A stretch of DNA of 64,000 nucleotides from Candidatus Peregrinibacteria bacterium HGW-Peregrinibacteria-1 (lineage in GTDB: Bacteria > Patescibacteriota > Gracilibacteria > UBA1369 > LOWO2-01-FULL-3). The stretch lies in the NCBI GenBank assembly GCA_002839505.1, contig PGYE01000001.1, positions 585,995 to 649,994 on the forward strand, given 5' to 3'. Both the position numbers and the translations under genes were made by a program. The notes beneath the pieces are model-generated. The model worked only from the letters and a program-made list of their open reading frames with translations, did no database searches and was not told where the DNA came from. Shown piece by piece: positions 59,548 to 64,000 of the stretch (the stretch's first letter is position 1; every line of letters starts with the position of its first letter).

Positions 59548-59994
59548 ATGAGATTACTCTTCTTCAAAGCCGTCACACGCATGGGAAACTGGCAAATGAT
59601 AACAGTGTTTGTTGCTTTCTTTACATATTATTTTTGGAAAAACCACAATACGCTTTTTTTCCTTTTACTAGCAGTTGGCGGATCAACCCTTTTAGCAAAT
59701 ATCATTAAAATAATCGTCAAAAAACCCCGACGCCCCGATGCCCTCCTCCAAGAAAGAACCTACGCTTTTCCCAGCGGACACGCAGCCACCTCGACAGCAT
59801 TTTACGGGTTTTTGGCCCTACATGTCCTCAAAGGTCCAATCCACACAAACTCCATTATTCAAATTGCCATATTAGCATCACTAATAATCGCAATTTCATA
59901 TAGCAGAATATACCTAAGGGTTCACGACTGGGCTGATGTAAAAGTAGGCTTCATCATTGGATTGCTGTTCCTCCTACCATACGCGACCGCTTAA
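59548..59994 (+). CDS. PAP2-family phosphatase (undecaprenyl-PP phosphatase-like)
   Basis: KKPRRPDA, YAFPSGHAATSTAF, SRIYLRVHDWADVKVG. Confidence 0.9.
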   Translation: MRLLFFKAVTRMGNWQMITVFVAFFTYYFWKNHNTLFFLLLAVGGSTLLANIIKIIVKKPRRPDALLQERTYAFPSGHAATSTAFYGFLALHVLKGPIHTNSIIQIAILASLIIAISYSRIYLRVHDWADVKVGFIIGLLFLLPYATA

Positions 59995-60003
59995 AAAAGA
60001 CGA

Positions 60004-60528
60004 TTAGATTTGCTCGCCATGAACAATCTTAATCCACAGCTCACGGATCAATTTTATTGGAGCTCGCATAAGTCTCGCAAGCGTACCCTTAATTTGACGC
60101 ATTCTCGCAACCAAATTGGTCATTTCAAAAAAGTTTCCGCCCTTTTGAGCCAACGCAACCTTTTTCTTAATATTTCTAAACTCTACATCAAGCGCCTTTT
60201 TGATTTCAGCCTTCATTACAGATGGCGCTGGAGCCTCCTCCAGGAGTTTTTTAATCCGTAGATCTCTACTCACGGGTGTCGCCGCCTTTGCCTTTCCCCC
60301 AGTAATGCTCGCTCCTTTGTCCTCACTAATACTCTCACCCAAAACCTCCGATACGCGTCCCGTCGTCTCAATTTCACCTTCAACTATGGCAACTTCCTCC
60401 GCCACAGCAGCGCCAACACTTTGTTTTCCACCTTCGAGTTCACGAGATTCGCGTTCATGCCTTTCTTCGCTTTTAGTGACATCAACTCCTCTCAAACCCC
60501 TATTTTTATTTAAATCTACAGAGCTCAT
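60004..60528 (-). CDS. Hypothetical protein with CPR-type C-terminal helical domain
   Basis: 174 aa; C-terminal FFEMTNLVARMRQIKGTLARLMRAPIKLIRELWIKIVHG. Confidence 0.65.
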   Translation of the reverse strand: MSSVDLNKNRGLRGVDVTKSEERHERESRELEGGKQSVGAAVAEEVAIVEGEIETTGRVSEVLGESISEDKGASITGGKAKAATPVSRDLRIKKLLEEAPAPSVMKAEIKKALDVEFRNIKKKVALAQKGGNFFEMTNLVARMRQIKGTLARLMRAPIKLIRELWIKIVHGEQI

Positions 60529-60601
60529 AGGTACAATAAAAAATCATCTAATTTTAGCGCATATTACGGAAAATGTCAAAGTAAGCAAGACTTAAAAGTA
60601 T

Positions 60602-60630
60602 TTGAATACTAAGCAATTGCACTGTAAAAT
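60602..60630 (+). promoter_or_regulatory. Putative sigma-70 promoter of valS (TTGAAT-N17-TAAAAT)
   Basis: TTGAAT 60602-60607, TAAAAT 60625-60630; start at 60660. Confidence 0.5.
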
Positions 60631-60659
60631 TCCACACAAAAGTAACTTATAAATAAAAT

Positions 60660-63377
60660 ATGCCAATTGAATTAGAGAAAGCCTACGAACCGGGGAAGTA
60701 CGAAGACCAAGTATATGCAAAATGGGAAAAATCCGGAAGTTTCTCACCGAAGCCATCAAGCGACAAAGAACCCTTCGTCATATCAATGCCCCCTCCAAAC
60801 GCTACAGGAACGCTACACCTCGGTCACGCCGTAATGATCGCCCTACAAGACATTATGATTCGCTACAACCGCATGCTTGGCAAGCCCACCCTTTGGATCC
60901 CCGGTACCGACCATGCTGCCATAGCCACCCAAAGCGTGGTTGAAAAAAACCTCATGAAACAAGGCGTCAAGAAACCACGCCAAGAGCTCGGACGCGAAAA
61001 ACTCCTCCAGGAGATTCGCGAATTTGTCGCAAACAGCCAAAGCACTATCAAGAACCAAGTCCGCAAAATGGGAGCCAGCTGCGACTGGACGCGCGAAAAA
61101 TATACTCTCGACCCTCAAATGAACACCGCTGTAAACAGAATGTTTAAATACATGAACGAAGACGGACTCATTTATCGCGGTGGCCGAATCGTCAACTGGG
61201 ACCCCAAAATGCAAACTACCGTTGCCGATGACGAAATGGAATATATCAGCGAAAAAACAAAGTTTTACTACTTCCAATTTGGACCAGTAGTAATTGGAAC
61301 CGCCCGACCCGAGACCAAATTTCTCGACAAGGTCATAGTTGTACACCCCGAAGACAAGAGATACCAAGACCTCATCGGCAAAGAATTCGAAATAGAATGG
61401 ATCAACGGTCCCACTAAAGCCCGCGTCATCGCCGACAGCTGCATCGACATGGAAATGGGTACCGGAGCAATGTCAATTACCCCGGCCCACAGCCTTGTTG
61501 ATTTTGAATTGGCCGAGAAATATAACCTTGAATCACCACAGATCATCGACTTTGAAGGAAACATCATGACTGAAGTTTCAGAGGAGTTTGGGGGAATGCC
61601 AATTGAAGAAGCCAGAGAAAAAATTGTTGAAAAGCTTGAAGAAAGGGGACTACTCATCAAAATAGACCATGAATACGAACACAACATCGCAATCAACTAT
61701 CGCGGAAAAGGGCTTATCGAACCACAAATCATGAAACAGTGGTTTATCGATGTTAATAAAAAAGTTATCGACTGGAAAGGCGCAAAACTAAGCATTAAGG
61801 AGGTGCTTCAGGATGCCGTCAACAGCAAAATGATCAACATAATCCCTAGTCGTTTTGAAAAAACATACTTCAACTGGATCGATAATCTTCGCGATTGGTG
61901 TATCTCACGACAAATCTGGTGGGGCCACCAGATTCCAATCTGGTATCAACTCACCGCAGAGCAATACAAGACATTCATCGAATCTGGAGAGCAATCCAGC
62001 ACCCTTCTCAATGTCATGAAGGTCGAGTCCGAGCCGGTATTCAGCGAAAGCAAGCCCGATGGGGATCACTGGATACAAGACCCCGACACCCTGGACACCT
62101 GGTTTTCATCAGCCCTCTGGACATTTTCCACGCTAGGCTGGCCGGAGAATACCGAAGACTTCAAAAACTTCCACCCCACCTCCGTCCTCGAGACCGGATA
62201 TGACATTATATTTTTCTGGGTAGCCAGAATGATCCTAGCCTCCACCTACACCCTCCGACGCGAAGGAATTTCCGAGGAAAAATCCATCCCCTTTAAAAAC
62301 ATTTACCTTCACGGACTCATTCGAGATCGACGAGGCAAAAAAATGAGCAAATCCCACCCTGAAACATGTATCGACCCGCTCGAAATGATTGAAAAATACG
62401 GTACCGATGCTGTGCGTCTAAGTCTGATAATCGGCAACACTCCGGGTAATGACATGCGGCTCTATGAAGAGAAAATTAGCGGCTACCGCAACTTTGCCAA
62501 CAAGCTCTGGAACGCCTCCCGATTTGCCCTAAGCAATATCGACGAAGCCGACCTTCAAAAGGAATTCACCGCCGACCTCATAACAAGCGACGCCGATCGC
62601 TGGATAGTCTCAAAAACCCAGGAACTCATAACGGCAACCCAAGCCGACATCGAAAATTTCCGTTTCTCAGATGCCGGAAACCGCCTCTATGAATTCACTT
62701 GGAACATATTTTGCGACTGGTATTTAGAAATATCAAAAACCCAGTTCAACCCATATGTCCTTGGATATGTCCTCAAAGCATTACTAAAAATGTTGCACCC
62801 GTTCACTCCATTTGTCACCGAGACAATATGGTCACACCTACAGGAAAAAGAATTGTTGATCGCATCCCTTTGGCCAGAACAAAAAGAAGAATACACCTTC
62901 CCCGCATCCGAAGAACTCCTCGAGACCGTCATTAACATAATATCTCTAATCAGAAGCAAGCGCGCCGAACTAAAAGTCCCTCCAGCAAAACTCATCAAAG
63001 CAAACATTGTCGCCACCCCAGGAAGTAAACTTCAAGAACAGAGCGAAATAATCATAAAACTCGCCCGCCTTTCCGCATTAGAATTCATCGCCTCAGACTC
63101 TACCACCACTGACGGTAGTGTCGTAATAATTGAAAACGGCATTGAAATAAGACTGCCAATGGAAGATCTTATCGACAAAGAAACTGAAATAAAACGCTTA
63201 ACCAAAGAAATAGCCAACAAAGAGCAGGCCATTAAAAGTCTTGAAGGAAAACTAGGCAACCCCGGATTCCTCGACAAAGCGCCACCAGAAGTAGTCGACG
63301 GCCAACGGGAAAAACTGAGAGAGGAACAAGAATCCTTAAGTGGACTAATACAAAACCTCGAAAAAATAAAAAACTAA
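60660..63377 (+). CDS. valS: Valyl-tRNA synthetase
   Basis: PPPNATGTLHLGHAVMIALQDIMIRYNRM (HIGH), RRGKKMSKSHPETCIDP (KMSKS). Confidence 0.97.
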   Translation: MPIELEKAYEPGKYEDQVYAKWEKSGSFSPKPSSDKEPFVISMPPPNATGTLHLGHAVMIALQDIMIRYNRMLGKPTLWIPGTDHAAIATQSVVEKNLMKQGVKKPRQELGREKLLQEIREFVANSQSTIKNQVRKMGASCDWTREKYTLDPQMNTAVNRMFKYMNEDGLIYRGGRIVNWDPKMQTTVADDEMEYISEKTKFYYFQFGPVVIGTARPETKFLDKVIVVHPEDKRYQDLIGKEFEIEWINGPTKARVIADSCIDMEMGTGAMSITPAHSLVDFELAEKYNLESPQIIDFEGNIMTEVSEEFGGMPIEEAREKIVEKLEERGLLIKIDHEYEHNIAINYRGKGLIEPQIMKQWFIDVNKKVIDWKGAKLSIKEVLQDAVNSKMINIIPSRFEKTYFNWIDNLRDWCISRQIWWGHQIPIWYQLTAEQYKTFIESGEQSSTLLNVMKVESEPVFSESKPDGDHWIQDPDTLDTWFSSALWTFSTLGWPENTEDFKNFHPTSVLETGYDIIFFWVARMILASTYTLRREGISEEKSIPFKNIYLHGLIRDRRGKKMSKSHPETCIDPLEMIEKYGTDAVRLSLIIGNTPGNDMRLYEEKISGYRNFANKLWNASRFALSNIDEADLQKEFTADLITSDADRWIVSKTQELITATQADIENFRFSDAGNRLYEFTWNIFCDWYLEISKTQFNPYVLGYVLKALLKMLHPFTPFVTETIWSHLQEKELLIASLWPEQKEEYTFPASEELLETVINIISLIRSKRAELKVPPAKLIKANIVATPGSKLQEQSEIIIKLARLSALEFIASDSTTTDGSVVIIENGIEIRLPMEDLIDKETEIKRLTKEIANKEQAIKSLEGKLGNPGFLDKAPPEVVDGQREKLREEQESLSGLIQNLEKIKN

Positions 63378-63378
63378 A

Positions 63379-64000
63379 ATGGACAAAAAGACCTACATCA
63401 AAGAAGCCTCCGAGCAGATCAAAGTGCTTATTGCCAACTCTGAATTCCAAAAAGCCAATATGCTTGCAATGAAAACACTTACATACTTTCCCGATAGCTC
63501 CAAAATCATCTCACTACGAAAGAGGATCATCAAAGAGGTCAAACAACGCAATAAAGATTTGGTTAAATTCAAAATCATCCAGTCCAAAAAGTTGAGCAAA
63601 GAAGAAAATTACCCAGAGGCCATCAAACTCCTCAAAGAAGCTCAGAAGCTCGATTTCACCAACAACAAAATATACCGTCTTCTCTTCAAGAACCAAGAAA
63701 AATACAAAAAATACCTAGAAGATTATTTTGAAACCCATTTTGCCCAGCAGGAACAGAGGCTTGCCCAATTAGCAAAAGAAAACCCCGAAACGATGATAGC
63801 AACCGTTAAAAAAATCGAGCTCAACTCACCTCCAAATAAAAAAATTCAAAAGCTAGTACAAGATTACCAGAATCAATATATCGATTACAAAATCAAACAA
63901 AACAAAGATCTTTTAGCATCTACCAAATACACTTCAATAGAAACATTGGTAAAAACCCTCAAAGGTAAAACCCGGGAAGACAACCTCAAAATCAGAGAAC
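63379..64000 (+). CDS. Hypothetical helical protein (partial, runs off the right edge)
   Basis: ATG at 63379 opens a frame with no stop to 64000: MDKKTYIKEASEQIKVLIANSEFQKANMLAMKTLTYFPDSSKIISLRKRIIKEVKQ... Absent from the track because it is unterminated. Confidence 0.75.
   Translation, partial: MDKKTYIKEASEQIKVLIANSEFQKANMLAMKTLTYFPDSSKIISLRKRIIKEVKQRNKDLVKFKIIQSKKLSKEENYPEAIKLLKEAQKLDFTNNKIYRLLFKNQEKYKKYLEDYFETHFAQQEQRLAQLAKENPETMIATVKKIELNSPPNKKIQKLVQDYQNQYIDYKIKQNKDLLASTKYTSIETLVKTLKGKTREDNLKIRE

Noticed and set aside
60593-60660. Possible T-box or leader structure upstream of valS.
   Set aside because: The leader is too short, with a likely promoter at 60602-60630; only a small AGTATT/AATACT palindrome was found.
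1-64000. Alternative genetic code (TGA = Gly, as in Gracilibacteria/Absconditabacteria).
   Set aside because: Conserved proteins are full-length under the standard code. proS ends in TGA within an ATGA overlap with the next gene, and TGA followed by TAA at the dnaE and rnhB ends looks like tandem stops. TGA is just a rare stop here.

Overview
The window looks like one contiguous chromosomal segment of a Candidate Phyla Radiation (Patescibacteria) type bacterium, possibly Peregrinibacteria-like; this lineage call is an inference from gene content. It carries about 43 credible protein genes, 2 tRNAs, and no rRNA, CRISPR array or transposase that I can see. Housekeeping genes: trigger factor, NAD kinase, rplS, rnhB, proS, infB, rpsA, clpC, ruvB, glyQS, aspS, dnaE, valS, tsaE, rmuC. 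Envelope genes: rmlA/B/D, GT2 glycosyltransferases, CsaB-type pyruvyl transferase, an M23+SLH protein, a 3D/peptidoglycan-binding protein and a PAP2 phosphatase. The least explained part is the first ~15.7 kb, a locus of very large, mostly family-less proteins (999, 662, 1028, 1334 and 714 aa plus small ORFs). Three of these share a double-hydrophobic-segment module, two contain internal tandem domain repeats, and one contains a compositional island. Other strong signals: a perfect CIRCE operator built into a near-consensus sigma-70 promoter upstream of clpC; tandem palindromes over the promoter of a wHTH-nucleotidyltransferase gene; a sigma-region-4/HARE-HTH fusion that looks leaderless; near absence of Shine-Dalgarno motifs; and strong strand-wide C>G skew on the + strand.
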